Notes: generated from the sequence alone by a model not told the origin. 64,000 nucleotides of DNA from JBEVJC01 sp040510375 (GCA_040510375.1 JBEVJC010000014.1:169628-233627); one strand, 5' to 3'. Shown: positions 32,947 to 41,689, counted from the stretch's first letter. Translations and numbers: made by a program.

Positions 32947-33813
32947 CTAATATCCGTACTCTTTAAGGTAGATATCGTTATCGCGCCATTTGGGTTTAAC
33001 TTTTACAAATAATTCGAGGAAGACCTTTTGTTGCAGGAATGCTTCGATATCTTTCCGGGCATAGGAACCCAGTTTTTTAATCATACTTCCTTTATCACCG
33101 ATCACAATCGCCTTCTGGGTTTCCCGATGAACGATAATATCCGCAACAATTTTGACAAGGGTTGTTTTCTCTTTAAACTCACGGACAAGCACCGCCGTAT
33201 GATAGGGTAATTCATCACCCAGTAATTCATATACTTTCTCGCGGATCATTTCGCTCACGAAAAATTTGGTGGGCAGGTCACTGATATCGTCGTTCGTATA
33301 AAAAGGTTCGCCTTCGGGAAGGAATGCGAGGATCGGCTTCAGGAAAGATTTTATATTGATGCCGCTGGTAGCGGAAATTTTGATTGTTGCCTTACAGTAA
33401 GGCTTCGCTTCAAAGTAGGCAATTGCTTCCTTTATGCGTTCTTCACTAACCAGGTCAATCTTATTGATCACTACAATGGCCGGCACTTTTAATTTCAATG
33501 CTTCGAAGATGGCATTTGACTCTTCATATTTGTCACGCACATCAACAATCAGCAATGCAACATCGGAATCTTCCAGTGCACCTTTAACAGCCTGCATCAT
33601 TTTCTCGTGCAGTTTATAACGCGGTTCAATGATACCGGGTGTATCGGAAATCACCACCTGGTAATCCTTCTCGGTCATAATCGCCTTGATCCGGTGCCGG
33701 GTGGTCTGCACTTTGGAGGAAACGATCGCCAGCTTCTCTCCCATCAACGCGTTCAGCAGGGTACTTTTTCCTGCATTGGGCTGACCGAAAATATTTACAA
33801 AACCTGTCTTCAT
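32947..33813 (-). CDS. era: GTPase Era
   Basis: 288 residues. G1 GQPNAGKSTLLNAL near residue 11, G2 TTRHRI, G3 DTPG, G4 NKID and a C-terminal KH domain (LVKIVADIIVHRETQKAIVIGDKGSMIKKLG, then VFLELFVKVKPKWR). Era binds the 3' end of 16S rRNA and helps 30S maturation. It heads the era-der pair. Upstream (33861-34038) lie a -7 element and an intrinsic terminator, so transcription into era may start further up and pass an attenuator, or a separate short RNA lies there. Confidence 0.96.
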   Translation of the reverse strand: MKTGFVNIFGQPNAGKSTLLNALMGEKLAIVSSKVQTTRHRIKAIMTEKDYQVVISDTPGIIEPRYKLHEKMMQAVKGALEDSDVALLIVDVRDKYEESNAIFEALKLKVPAIVVINKIDLVSEERIKEAIAYFEAKPYCKATIKISATSGINIKSFLKPILAFLPEGEPFYTNDDISDLPTKFFVSEMIREKVYELLGDELPYHTAVLVREFKEKTTLVKIVADIIVHRETQKAIVIGDKGSMIKKLGSYARKDIEAFLQQKVFLELFVKVKPKWRDNDIYLKEYGY

Positions 33814-33860
33814 TTGATGTTATTCTTCAGCTGCCCGGTATACGGCAGGACTGCTTGAAA

Positions 33861-33897
33861 TTAAAAAGCAGAAATCCCGGTGAGGTATTTCTGCTTT
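33861..33897 (-). terminator. Intrinsic terminator in the region before era
   Basis: An 11-bp stem AAAGCAGAAAT/ATTTCTGCTTT (33897-33887 with 33875-33865) is followed by TT on the minus strand, giving a run of five Ts at the 3' arm. It lies 48 bp before the era ATG, with no supported protein gene between it and the upstream promoter. Confidence 0.7.
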
Positions 33898-34025
33898 CTG
33901 ATGCGAGAGGCGATCCGGTTGTTCCGGGTCATCCGATCTCTTTATTGAAAATCAACTAGTTAACCTAGCAAACTCTTTTCAAAAACCTTGCGATACCTGT
34001 TTCTTGCCCGGGTTTGGGCTGAAAG
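33861..34025 (-). ncRNA. Candidate short RNA or attenuated era leader
   Basis: A TATCTTTG -7 element at 34031-34038 followed about 160 nt later by an intrinsic terminator defines a short transcript on the minus strand. Its 3' part contains a CCGG-AACAA-CCGG stem-loop. A 23-codon basic ORF (33932-33861) overlaps the terminator, but its coding nature is doubtful. It could be an independent small RNA or the leader of era-der. No known RNA family was recognised. Confidence 0.3.
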
Positions 34026-34030
34026 TTTGG

Positions 34031-34038
34031 CAAAGATA
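34031..34038 (-). promoter_or_regulatory. -7 promoter element upstream of the era region
   Basis: TATCTTTG on the minus strand matches TAnnTTTG. It lies between the stop of the parvulin-like gene (34092) and era (33813). Confidence 0.5.
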
Positions 34039-34091
34039 GGCAAGTTGGGGTTAATAAGGGTTGTAAATCAGTATGCGTTCAGGTATGACTG

Positions 34092-34685
34092 TTATTTTTT
34101 AGTTCGCAACAAGGTCATTTCTTTCACCTTCTGGTCTTCATGGGTCTTCTGGATGATGTAGTACCAGTCGCGCTCGGGAATATCTACAAAAAACACCTCC
34201 CCCGGTTTACGGATTTTCACAGCCGCCACAAACTCGGGCGTCATCATATCTTCCCCGAAAAAACCGGTATCCCCTTTTGTTGTATTGTGATCCATTGTAT
34301 AGGTGTCGGATAACGATGCCATGGTGCTGCCGGCAATCAATGCATCCGTGACGGCTTTTTTTATCTTCTCCAGTTCATTTTTATCGACCTTGAATTTATC
34401 AAGGAAAATATAACTCACCCGCCAACGGGTATCCTCTTTCTCATCAATTACCTTGTAGGAGAATTTTGCGATGGAAAAGAATTCACCCTTCCTTCTTTTC
34501 AGGATCGCCTTTGCCAGGGCAGATGTATCAGCAGTACTGATTGTAATGATCTCCGGATTCAGACCCGGATTGTTTTCAATAAACTTTTTAGCGTCGTCCA
34601 TGGTATAGACGGTGCGGAGTTCCTGCGCAATGAGTTTACCGCTAAAGAATAGCAGGGTTAACCCGAGCAAAATTATCCGGTTCAT
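34092..34685 (-). CDS. Exported parvulin-like (PpiC-type) protein
   Basis: 197 residues with signal peptide (IILLGLTLLFFSGKLIAQ). The C-terminal half resembles the parvulin peptidyl-prolyl isomerase fold: GDTGFFGEDMMTPEFVAAVKIRKPGEVFFVDIPERDWYYIIQKTHED corresponds to the usual G-D-L-G-W-F ... PEF ... L-K-P-G-E ... G-Y-H-I-I pattern. The usual catalytic H-I-L-V start is replaced by YKVIDEKEDTRWRVSYIFLDKF, so the activity may be altered. A periplasmic folding helper is a fair guess. It lies 20 bp after sodC and is probably cotranscribed with it. Confidence 0.7.
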   Translation of the reverse strand: MNRIILLGLTLLFFSGKLIAQELRTVYTMDDAKKFIENNPGLNPEIITISTADTSALAKAILKRRKGEFFSIAKFSYKVIDEKEDTRWRVSYIFLDKFKVDKNELEKIKKAVTDALIAGSTMASLSDTYTMDHNTTKGDTGFFGEDMMTPEFVAAVKIRKPGEVFFVDIPERDWYYIIQKTHEDQKVKEMTLLRTKK

Positions 34686-34705
34686 ACGCGACTTTTTAAA
34701 GGTTT

Positions 34706-35341
34706 CTATTGGATCACACCGCAGCCAATCCTGGATCCCGCATCACCTGTTGGTTGTGTTTGATAGTCATCCATGCCGCCGTGTACGATCAATGCCTTTC
34801 CAAGAAGGTTTTTATCAGATGTACTTCCCAGTGTCCAGAAATCGGTAGTTATCGTGAGGCTGCCCTTTCCTTTATTATCCAGTTTCACGTTGCCGATATC
34901 ACCACGATGATATGGTGCCTTTCCCCATTTGCCATGTTCTTCCTTTGTGGGATTCCAGTGTCCATGGGACGACTTACCATTATCACTGCAGTCGCCATGT
35001 TCGTGCAGGTGAACGGCTACAGTCTTACCAGCTTTGGAAGGGATCGTAAGATCCAGTTTCATGGTCACTTCGCCATTTGCAGTTGTAAAAATGGCTGTAC
35101 CGGAGACTGCTGTATCGGCATAGGTGGGTGAAATATTTACCATGGCCGATTGCACCATTGCAGTATCTGTCGACATAGCGATTGTATCCATTGTGGTATC
35201 ACCTGCATTAGTTGATGTGCCCATAGTGGAATCTTCCGACTTTTTAGTTTCTGAATCATTGTTACAGCCTGCCAGGAACAAGGTAGCCAGGCAAAACGAC
35301 AAGATACTGTTGGTTAAACCATTGAAGTTTTTCATTTTCAT
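34706..35341 (-). CDS. sodC: Cu/Zn superoxide dismutase-like lipoprotein
   Basis: 211 residues. A lipoprotein signal (FLAGC) is followed by a Ser/Thr/Asp-rich extension (about residues 26-70) like the small lipoproteins at 5737 and 31276. The SOD domain starts near residue 75. Metal-site motifs are VAVHLHEHGDCSD (two copper His), SSHGHWNP, APYHRGDIGNV, and IVHGGMDDYQTQPTGDAGSRIGCGVIQ at the end, including the arginine of the active site and the disulfide cysteine. It should detoxify extracytoplasmic superoxide from a membrane-anchored position. The next gene, a parvulin-like protein, follows by 20 bp. Confidence 0.92.
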   Translation of the reverse strand: MKMKNFNGLTNSILSFCLATLFLAGCNNDSETKKSEDSTMGTSTNAGDTTMDTIAMSTDTAMVQSAMVNISPTYADTAVSGTAIFTTANGEVTMKLDLTIPSKAGKTVAVHLHEHGDCSDNGKSSHGHWNPTKEEHGKWGKAPYHRGDIGNVKLDNKGKGSLTITTDFWTLGSTSDKNLLGKALIVHGGMDDYQTQPTGDAGSRIGCGVIQ

Positions 35342-35807
35342 ATCAGACGATTGAGTTTTGTTTGTGTAGGCGCAACAAAAATCCTACCTATTATTTTTCA
35401 ATCAGTTTATGAACAGAAGCCAATTCCAAATATCGATCATTCGGATACGACTTAACTATTTGTTTAACAGAATATTATTTCGTCGAAAGATTGCATGATT
35501 TCAAACTTCAAGACTGATTTTGTTAGCCTTTAAATCAGTTCAAACCAAAATTAATTCCCACCCTGTTCTTTAACCGGAGAGAACTGCTTTCCCGATATCG
35601 GGAAAGACTACCCGGCTTAATACTGGAAAATCTATCCGCTATATTAAAACTGCAGGTACTTTTAACGCTATCGTACCCCTTAATAGAAGGGACGATATTG
35701 CTTCTATATATTCTACAGGGTTTTCGATATTTCCTGCAAGTTTTGAAGACACAAAACTTTGCAATTTTACTTGAAGGAAATTTAAATGACTTTATAAAAA
35801 CAGATAT
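35342..35807. other. 466-bp intergenic region with a 20-bp palindrome
   Basis: No supported gene lies between sodC and the NmrA-like gene. The stretch is AT-rich in its first half and holds the palindrome at 35587-35606. A 94-codon minus-strand frame (35535-35819) was considered and not accepted. It should contain the divergent promoters of both neighbours, but no exact TAnnTTTG was found in a fitting position. Confidence 0.6.
35587..35606. repeat. Perfect 20-bp palindrome
   Basis: CTTTCCCGATATCGGGAAAG is fully self-complementary with no loop, so it fits a dimeric protein-binding site better than an RNA hairpin. It is about 200 bp upstream of the NmrA-like gene and 245 bp upstream of sodC. 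No flanking direct repeats were seen. Confidence 0.6.
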
Positions 35808-36710
35808 ATGGAAAATCAAATCCCAAGGATTTTAGTGCTTGGAGCAACTGGAGCGACCGGTAAGGCGGTGGTAAAGGAGTTGGAAAGCAGGAGTGAAAAA
35901 TTTGAAGTTGTATTAGCTTCCCGCAAATTGGAACAGGTAGTTCTTTGGACGAAGGAGGGCATGTCATCGGTATATATCGATCTGAATGATGCCAGGACCA
36001 TTCCCGATGCGCTCAAAGGCATTAGCCGTATTTATCTTGTTACGGGTTATACCGTAGATATGGTACATCAGAGTAAGACGCTGGTTGATTCTGCACAGGA
36101 TGCCGGAGTAGAATTTATAGTTCACCTGGGTATATTTGGTAACGGTAAAATGACCGACCCGCATTTTACCTGGCACGAAATCATCGAACGATATATCGAA
36201 ACCAGTGGCATTGCCTGGTGCAACCTTCACCCTAACACATTCTATGGGATGGTTCCGGTTATGTACCCGGTCGGAAATGGTACCATGTTGAGTTTTACCG
36301 GAGAAAAAAAGACAGGATACGTGGCCGTTGAGGATATTGCCGCTGTTGCAGCGCTCGTACTTGCCCAGGGACCGGCTGTACATGCAGGTAAAAACTATTA
36401 CCTGTCTACCGAAAATGTCAACGTGACTGACGTTGCATCTATTGTTGCAGAAATAAAAGGTAAAGTACTGCCGTATCAGGCAAACAATCCTGAGGCGCTG
36501 ATTGCAGCAATCCGGCAGGGACATCTCTCCCTACCCGACGACCGGGAGGATAAATATTCAGAAAGCGGAATAGAATGGATAAAGCAGGTGTATGATGGAA
36601 GATTGGACTCTCTTGCCGTCACTACAACAACCTTTGAGAATCTCGTTGGGAGATCCGGGATCAGCTTAAAAGAATGGATAGGAAATAATATAGGACTGTT
36701 TCAGCTCTAA
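35808..36710 (+). CDS. NmrA-like NAD(P)-binding protein
   Basis: 300 residues of the atypical short-chain dehydrogenase (NmrA/HSCARG-like) type. The N-terminal ILVLGATGATGKAVVKELESR is the dinucleotide loop, followed by VVLASRK (end of strand 2), YIDLNDARTIPDALKGISRIYLVTGY and VEFIVHLGIFG. The canonical Y-x-x-x-K is absent, as in the regulator-like branch. Such proteins are NADPH-quinone oxidoreductases or redox sensors; which applies here is open. The gene stands alone. Its 3' end overlaps slightly with the frame of the decayed transposase fragment on the other strand. Confidence 0.83.
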   Translation: MENQIPRILVLGATGATGKAVVKELESRSEKFEVVLASRKLEQVVLWTKEGMSSVYIDLNDARTIPDALKGISRIYLVTGYTVDMVHQSKTLVDSAQDAGVEFIVHLGIFGNGKMTDPHFTWHEIIERYIETSGIAWCNLHPNTFYGMVPVMYPVGNGTMLSFTGEKKTGYVAVEDIAAVAALVLAQGPAVHAGKNYYLSTENVNVTDVASIVAEIKGKVLPYQANNPEALIAAIRQGHLSLPDDREDKYSESGIEWIKQVYDGRLDSLAVTTTTFENLVGRSGISLKEWIGNNIGLFQL

Positions 36711-36719
36711 TTTTATAAT

Positions 36720-36963
36720 TACAGAATTTGCCATACAGGGGCAGGGAAGTACATTTTGAACTGGCAATGTGTTCCCTGCCCTTTTGCTGTTCATCAACTA
36801 ATTGTTTATTTACAGTCTTCCTGCTTATGCCGGTGCGACAGGCGATCTCCTTAATCGCCACACCATTATCCCGTAGCTGCTGAACCTGCCTGATTCGAGT
36901 CATGTGTATTGCTTTTTGAGCCATCTTCCCCCAATTGAAACTAGAAAGTTTTTTCATAAACAT
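36720..36963 (-). pseudogene. Remnant of an IS21-type transposase (IstA N-terminal helix-turn-helix)
   Basis: A short frame on the minus strand encodes MAQKAIHMTRIRQVQQLRDN, followed by GVAIKEIACRTGISRKTVNKQL, which matches the N-terminal helix-turn-helix of IstA-like IS21 transposases. After about residue 60 the homology stops and the frame runs into unrelated sequence up to a stop at 36661. No DDE domain or IstB ATPase gene follows, so only a fragment of the element remains. It marks the left border of a block with mobile or decayed genes that reaches to the tRNA at 41730. Confidence 0.55.
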
Positions 36964-37366
36964 TTTTTTAGTTAAACAATCTAAAGTGACAGCATATAGC
37001 GACGACCAACAGTGGTCGGATTTTTCTATTTGAAACAGATGAAAGTATAATCACTTCTATCAGGTCAAATATTAAAATATACTAGAGTACCAATCTAGAT
37101 ATTACGTGAATGAAGAAAAGTGAGGAGCATTAACCTGAATATATTTCGTTTATAATTTTAATCATTATTCAAAATACAATTGTCTGGAATCCTATCAGTT
37201 TTTCAGATAACAGAAGAAAAATGTGTTGTCTGATATGAAAAAGCACGGTTAATTATTAAATCATTAAAAAAATAGTAGAAAGTACTTAGCGTTTTTAAAC
37301 AAAAAAAAATCAACCCCTGTTCGTCCAGCGACCGTATTTTTAAAATATTGAAATGTAGCCGAAAAA
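36964..37366. other. 403-bp AT-rich intergenic region
   Basis: No gene was found. It holds a small dyad CGACCA-ACAG-TGGTCG followed by GATTTTT (about 37003-37027), which might be an insertion-sequence end or a weak terminator, and several A/T runs. The base composition is clearly more AT-rich than the housekeeping regions to the left. Confidence 0.5.
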
Positions 37367-39790
37367 TTATTCTTTGACCCGCAGTTGGTCCGTTTGACTA
37401 TTAAAATAAGACCGGCCGGCTTTGAATTTAGTACTTCCAAAATTGTATCGGACAGTCAATGCAATTCGACGACTATCATTGTTGGAGGTATATACTTGTA
37501 GTACATTGTTTACCAGTCGTTCACTTTTGATTACACGTGACCTGAGGGGATCCCGTATATTTATTACGAGTAGCAGTTTCCGTTTTAACATGGTCGCCCG
37601 GAATGCCGCATCAATAAAAAAGTAACTGCGGTACTGGGTGATGCCGGAAGTTTCAGGAAATTGGAAAATTACGTCCATTGAAACAACGATTAATTTTTTC
37701 GCGTCCATAGTTACCGAGTTTCTAGTGGATATAACCCCTCCAAAACCTCGAACTCTACGTAAGGTAGCGGGTTCAGACGATTTCCCGCTCGCGTAAAATC
37801 CTTCTATGGAGTTGACCGATTCCAAGCGATTCCACTTCTGGAAAGTAACATTGGTGGAAAGGTAAACTTGTGTTCTTTCCAGGTAATTTTTGACTGATAA
37901 TGTTTGGATGGTTGTCGACGGATCCGCAAAAGCGAAACTCCCGGGCTCATTGTTTGAATAACTGAACGCAAGCGACGAACTCAAGCGTTTTTTATACGTG
38001 TGTGAAAGCTCCAGATTGTTGTTGAAGTACTGACGAAGATTGGGATTGCCTTCCGCATAAAGGAAAGGACTGTAGTAAATGCGGTAGGGGTTTAGGTAGT
38101 TTAGTGGTGGGCGAGTAATACGTCGACTGTAAGAAAGGGAAAACGTATTGGTGTTGTTTGGTTCGTACATTAAATAGGTTGATGGGAAAACCTGAAAATA
38201 ATCATTCAAAAAAGCAGTATCCATTTCGACTGAAAATCCCCGGGTTTTTGTGAGCTCCGCCCTCAAGCCCAGTTGTACTGTAAATCTGGTGTGCAACTTC
38301 CTACGCATACTGGCATAAACCGCCTGGGTTCGCTCATCGAAATTAAATGTGTTGGACACCGCATGGTTTAGTTCGTAATCATTTGTAGTCCGCGTGTATA
38401 ATGCTACCGAGTTGGCATTAGAAATCCACGTTGATTTATGGCCTGTTGTGAGGTGCCACCCCCAAAAGCGTGGAAATACAAAATCTAAGCTAAGCGAGTA
38501 TACCGACGACTGTCCAGGTGTCTTTGAAAGAAAGTTTGTGGGCGGAAAATTGCTAGGTATGTTACCAGGTAAGAAATTTTGGACCAGGAATAGGGTGGAA
38601 CGGTCGCCATCGTTTGCGAACCAATCAAAATCGACTGAAATCGTTTTTCCCAAAGTGTCTAATGCTGTTTTAAAATGAACATTTGTAGCAGTACTTAGGC
38701 CAACGCTTTTAACCTTACCCGAAGTTGTTAAGACCGAGTCCAGTTTTCCAGAATTATTGAAGACCTGCAGGTTAGTGGTTTCCGAACGGTTAGGTGTGCC
38801 GCGAGAACCATTTATAGAAAATCCGAGGGACGACGATTTAGTTATACCCCATTCCAAACCCAATAAGCCGCTGATGCTTTCTGAAAATTCCCGCCGTAGA
38901 TTGACTTGCGCCCACGCTGCCCCTGATGGGAAAAAATAGTCGGCGTTGGTGTATGGAGCAAAAGACCCATACATGCTACTCAGTGTGATGAAACTCTGGA
39001 TGGAAGATCTGTTGTAGTTCAATGACATGCCGGTATTTCCAGTCGGGTGGGTGCTTTGAGACATGGAGGTGACAACGTTTCCGTTATAGCCAATTCGCGA
39101 GTCCCGTTTCAAAACGATATTGATTAGCCCCGCTCCTCCTTCAGCTTCATATTTTGAAGGTGGATTGGTGATGATTTCAATACGGACGACCGACTCTGAA
39201 CGAATACTCTTCAAATATGCAATCAGTGATTGCTGATCCATTCGAAGGATCCGGTCGTTTATCATTAAAGCAACGGAGCCCCGACCAATCATACGAATTA
39301 TACCATTGTCGGCCGTCACTCCCGGTGATCTGCCTAAAAGATCAAAGGCGTCCAGGCCGGCGGAGGTAAGACTATTTTCCACGTTGAATACCAATCGATC
39401 AATTTTTCGTTCGATGAGTGGTTTGCTGCTTGTGACGGTCACCTGTTGCATCAAAATTTCCGAAATCGCAGCAATCCGAATAATCAACTGCATGGAGTCG
39501 GCTAATGTCAAGGTGGTGTCCATTAATGTAAATCCCACTCGCGAAAACCGAACAATATACCTGTCCGGTGGTAAATGGTGAAAGTGGAAATACCCCGTGC
39601 TATCAGTTAAGGTGTTTTCCCTGATCTGGTTATTTTGAAAAAGCGTAACAGTGACCAGATCTATGGGGTGATTGGCCGAATCCCGGATGTTCCCTGAAAG
39701 AGTCTGTGATATCCCCAATGTATTACATCCAAAAATAACAGTGATTGGAATCAAATTCCGTAGAGTTGTGAAGTAATGATTGTGAGACAT
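37367..39790 (-). CDS. Outer-membrane beta-barrel receptor with carboxypeptidase-regulatory-like domain
   Basis: 807 residues. After a signal peptide (ending GISQ) comes a carboxypeptidase-regulatory-like domain (TLSGNIRDSANHPIDLVTVTLFQ... GYFHFHHLPPDRYIVRFSRVGF), then a TonB plug-like region (DRLVFNVENSLTSAGLDAFDLLGRSPGV, GGAGLINIVLKRDS) and a long beta-barrel. This is the Bacteroidota outer-membrane beta-barrel family related to TonB receptors rather than SusC. The ligand is unknown. It lies in the accessory block and its codon choice (many GTT, CGA, TCG and TTG triplets) looks different from neighbours, suggesting transfer. No SusD partner is present. Confidence 0.85.
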   Translation of the reverse strand: MSHNHYFTTLRNLIPITVIFGCNTLGISQTLSGNIRDSANHPIDLVTVTLFQNNQIRENTLTDSTGYFHFHHLPPDRYIVRFSRVGFTLMDTTLTLADSMQLIIRIAAISEILMQQVTVTSSKPLIERKIDRLVFNVENSLTSAGLDAFDLLGRSPGVTADNGIIRMIGRGSVALMINDRILRMDQQSLIAYLKSIRSESVVRIEIITNPPSKYEAEGGAGLINIVLKRDSRIGYNGNVVTSMSQSTHPTGNTGMSLNYNRSSIQSFITLSSMYGSFAPYTNADYFFPSGAAWAQVNLRREFSESISGLLGLEWGITKSSSLGFSINGSRGTPNRSETTNLQVFNNSGKLDSVLTTSGKVKSVGLSTATNVHFKTALDTLGKTISVDFDWFANDGDRSTLFLVQNFLPGNIPSNFPPTNFLSKTPGQSSVYSLSLDFVFPRFWGWHLTTGHKSTWISNANSVALYTRTTNDYELNHAVSNTFNFDERTQAVYASMRRKLHTRFTVQLGLRAELTKTRGFSVEMDTAFLNDYFQVFPSTYLMYEPNNTNTFSLSYSRRITRPPLNYLNPYRIYYSPFLYAEGNPNLRQYFNNNLELSHTYKKRLSSSLAFSYSNNEPGSFAFADPSTTIQTLSVKNYLERTQVYLSTNVTFQKWNRLESVNSIEGFYASGKSSEPATLRRVRGFGGVISTRNSVTMDAKKLIVVSMDVIFQFPETSGITQYRSYFFIDAAFRATMLKRKLLLVINIRDPLRSRVIKSERLVNNVLQVYTSNNDSRRIALTVRYNFGSTKFKAGRSYFNSQTDQLRVKE

Positions 39791-39919
39791 ATGGTTTATG
39801 GTTATTTCAAGTGACGTGTATATTCAGTAGTTGAGCTAGGTAACCAGAACAAGCTAGATAGCGAGGCTGGTCTGGAAACCGGTGGAAATCAGATATAATG
39901 CTGTCAGTGATATTTAATT

Positions 39920-40687
39920 TTACTCCAATTTCCGTAAATAAATCTTTCCGGTCAGGGAGGTAAGCCGAAATCCCTCCCCTCCACCATTCAAAGTCCCAGA
40001 TATATATGTACCCCGAACCGCATTTTGGGCATTATTGGGGTGTTGTACCTTGATGGTTAACTCCGGGGAAGCCATGATGGTATTCCGTGCGGATCGCAAT
40101 TGCAAGGACAGTTTGGCGTTTGATGGTATAGATACATCTACCGTTCTGTGTACAGCAGTAATTGAAACCGGTCCCTTGATTGTTCCATTAAAAACTACTT
40201 TTATTCTCCCGTAAACGCTGGTGATTGTTAATGGACCGGAAACATCTACTAACGTAACATCATTCAAATATGTGTCCACCTCGATTTCATTGGATAAGTT
40301 TTTGAAAAGAATCAGAGTTGAATCCGTTGTACTTCGACCAATATACGAAATGATAATTCCCCGGGGGACTTTGATTAAGTACGTTTGGTTTGACAAAACT
40401 TCACATACCGTCAATACGTCCTTCTCGTCAACTACATTGATGCCCAGCCCCGTATTATCCGAACATCCTGCGCCGGAAATGACACGCATGCCTGCCTCGT
40501 TCGTGTCTGATGGAACCGCTGGCAACGGGGCCGATTGAAAAATAATTTCATCACCTGTCGTACCCTCGACGATCACCCGGGAAATATTCAATAGTAGTTT
40601 ACCAGTAGTTTTCCGGAGTTTGAATTCCTGGGCTACAGATACCAGGCAGGTGAAAGCAAGTAAGATGAGGATAGTCGCTTTTTTCAT
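39920..40687 (-). CDS. Exported DUF4097-like adhesin protein
   Basis: 255 residues with signal peptide (ILILLAFTCLVSVAQ). The rest consists of short beta-strands (ISRVIVEGTTGDEIIFQSA, NEIEVDTYLNDVTLVDVSGPLTITSVYGRIKVVFNGTIKGPVSITAVHRTVDVSIP), the pattern of DUF4097/DUF2807-type right-handed beta-helix proteins. In Bacteroidota such proteins often accompany an ECF sigma factor and an anti-sigma or HEAT-repeat protein, and precisely those two are found decayed immediately upstream (40692-41300). It may therefore be the surviving output or accessory gene of a lost signalling cassette. It ends 130 bp before the outer-membrane receptor gene on the same strand. Confidence 0.72.
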   Translation of the reverse strand: MKKATILILLAFTCLVSVAQEFKLRKTTGKLLLNISRVIVEGTTGDEIIFQSAPLPAVPSDTNEAGMRVISGAGCSDNTGLGINVVDEKDVLTVCEVLSNQTYLIKVPRGIIISYIGRSTTDSTLILFKNLSNEIEVDTYLNDVTLVDVSGPLTITSVYGRIKVVFNGTIKGPVSITAVHRTVDVSIPSNAKLSLQLRSARNTIMASPELTIKVQHPNNAQNAVRGTYISGTLNGGGEGFRLTSLTGKIYLRKLE

Positions 40688-40691
40688 GGCA

Positions 40692-41186
40692 TCAATTCAT
40701 TAGTTCAAAATGTTGTTCAAGCAAACGCATGGAGAGGTAGTCTTTAACACTAATGTCCGTTTTTATATCATTCAAAATCGATTGCAAACGTGGCATTAAT
40801 TGAACAAAATGACTGGTTGCGATCGCATCAATTACTCCAATTTGGATGACAGGGTTTGTACCTTCATCCAATACAGAACGGAGTCGCTCGTATGCGTTTT
40901 GCAAGCGTCCCTCCTGCGAAATGATTTCCAGAGCCCTGAGTCGAACGCTGGTGTTGGCATCACTACGAATCAGTACTATTAATTGATCTACGGTCGATAC
41001 AGAAATGTGCGCAATTCCGTTTACCGTTTATAGAATCCATCAGTTCTATCTGTTGCGCTGCTGATAATGAACCAAACGAATTACTTTCCAATTTCAGAGG
41101 CATATCCCTTAAGACGGAATGAGTGCCGATTACCAGGACTCCCGCATTGCTGGCTAAGGGGTGTACCTCATATACAACTTCGTTTT
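40692..41186 (-). pseudogene. Decayed HEAT-repeat / anti-sigma-like protein
   Basis: Two frames join into one protein-like sequence. The upstream part (about 41186-41024) reads NEVVYEVHPLASNAGVLVIG followed by SVLRDMPLKLESNSFGSLS and QQIELMDSING; the downstream part reads IAHISVSTVDQLIVLIRSDA and further HEAT-type helices (RLRALEIISQEG, VIDAIATSHFVQLMPRLQSIL) to the stop at 40692. A tandem 7-bp duplication (CCGTTTA at 41017-41023 and 41024-41030) causes the frameshift; removing one copy restores D-S-I-N-G-I-A. The N-terminal part of the protein is missing, fused out by a deletion onto a sigma-factor fragment. A translatable remnant from 40904 (70 residues) persists. Confidence 0.75.
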
Positions 41187-41300
41187 AACCAGACGAAGTA
41201 CAGTATTATAAACAGCCTTTACATGCTCGTGGTAAAGAGTGGAAAAGGCATCAGTTTCCCCTAGTTTGCACCGGCGTATGAGTTCTTCTTGTGAAACCAT
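41154..41300 (-). pseudogene. Truncated ECF sigma factor N-terminus
   Basis: From ATG 41300-41298 a 48-codon frame encodes MVSQEELIRRCKLGETDAFS followed by TLYHEHVKAVYNTVLRLVK, a clear ECF sigma region 1.2/2.1 start. After this the sequence leaves the family and stops at TAG 41156-41154, and the continuing DNA codes for the middle of a HEAT-repeat protein in another frame. Sigma regions 2.2-4 are absent. This is the left part of a deletion joint, placed near 41183-41187. Confidence 0.75.
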
Positions 41301-41689
41301 TTTGGCAGCCTATCCCCATCTTTAATTCATATAATCGTAATAACGGAGAGAGGCATTACAACAATATCGTGTTTTTTTTAAAAAAACTGCACTGAAGAAT
41401 AAGTAATTCTGAATATGAAGAAAAGATAAAACCACTATTGAACGGAGTGGCCAGGTGTTTTATGCCTGCGAAATGGTTCCACGAATCTGCAGGCCCGGGA
41501 ATAACCATACAGAAAAACAAAATGATTAATAGCCAAAGATGATCAGATGCAAGTGCAAAATCCAAGCACTTGTCAGTGCTCGCTGACGAATCGAAGATTT
41601 CGCTATTCGCTCAATATAGATCGGGTAAATCCGCTTCAAGTTTAGGAGGTGGTGTTGGTCACAACGACATTACGCTCCAATCCAGGAAT
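41301..41689. other. 389-bp intergenic region before the tRNA
   Basis: No supported gene. Two short frames (41356-41565 minus and 41570-41770 plus) have no protein-like features and the second runs through the tRNA. The region carries several small dyads around 41560-41620 (CAAGCACTTG and CGAATCGAAGATTTCG) of unknown meaning; they may be remnants of integration events next to the tRNA gene. Confidence 0.5.

Noticed and set aside
33861..33932. 23-codon basic ORF before era as a real gene or leader peptide
   Set aside because: It is encoded largely by the two arms of the terminator stem, so the frame may be open by chance; there is no amino-acid bias linked with the downstream genes.
35535..35819. 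94-codon minus-strand frame between sodC and the NmrA-like gene
   Set aside because: Composition (many K, R, S, Y, C) is not protein-like, it overlaps the start of a better gene on the other strand and contains the palindrome; no domain is recognisable. Its end, K-N-R-V-G-I-N-F-G-L-N, looks slightly like an outer-membrane barrel end, but this is too little to call a remnant.
36964..37366. Complete insertion sequence left of the outer-membrane receptor
   Set aside because: Only a transposase N-terminal fragment is found; no matching terminal inverted repeats, DDE domain or IstB gene.
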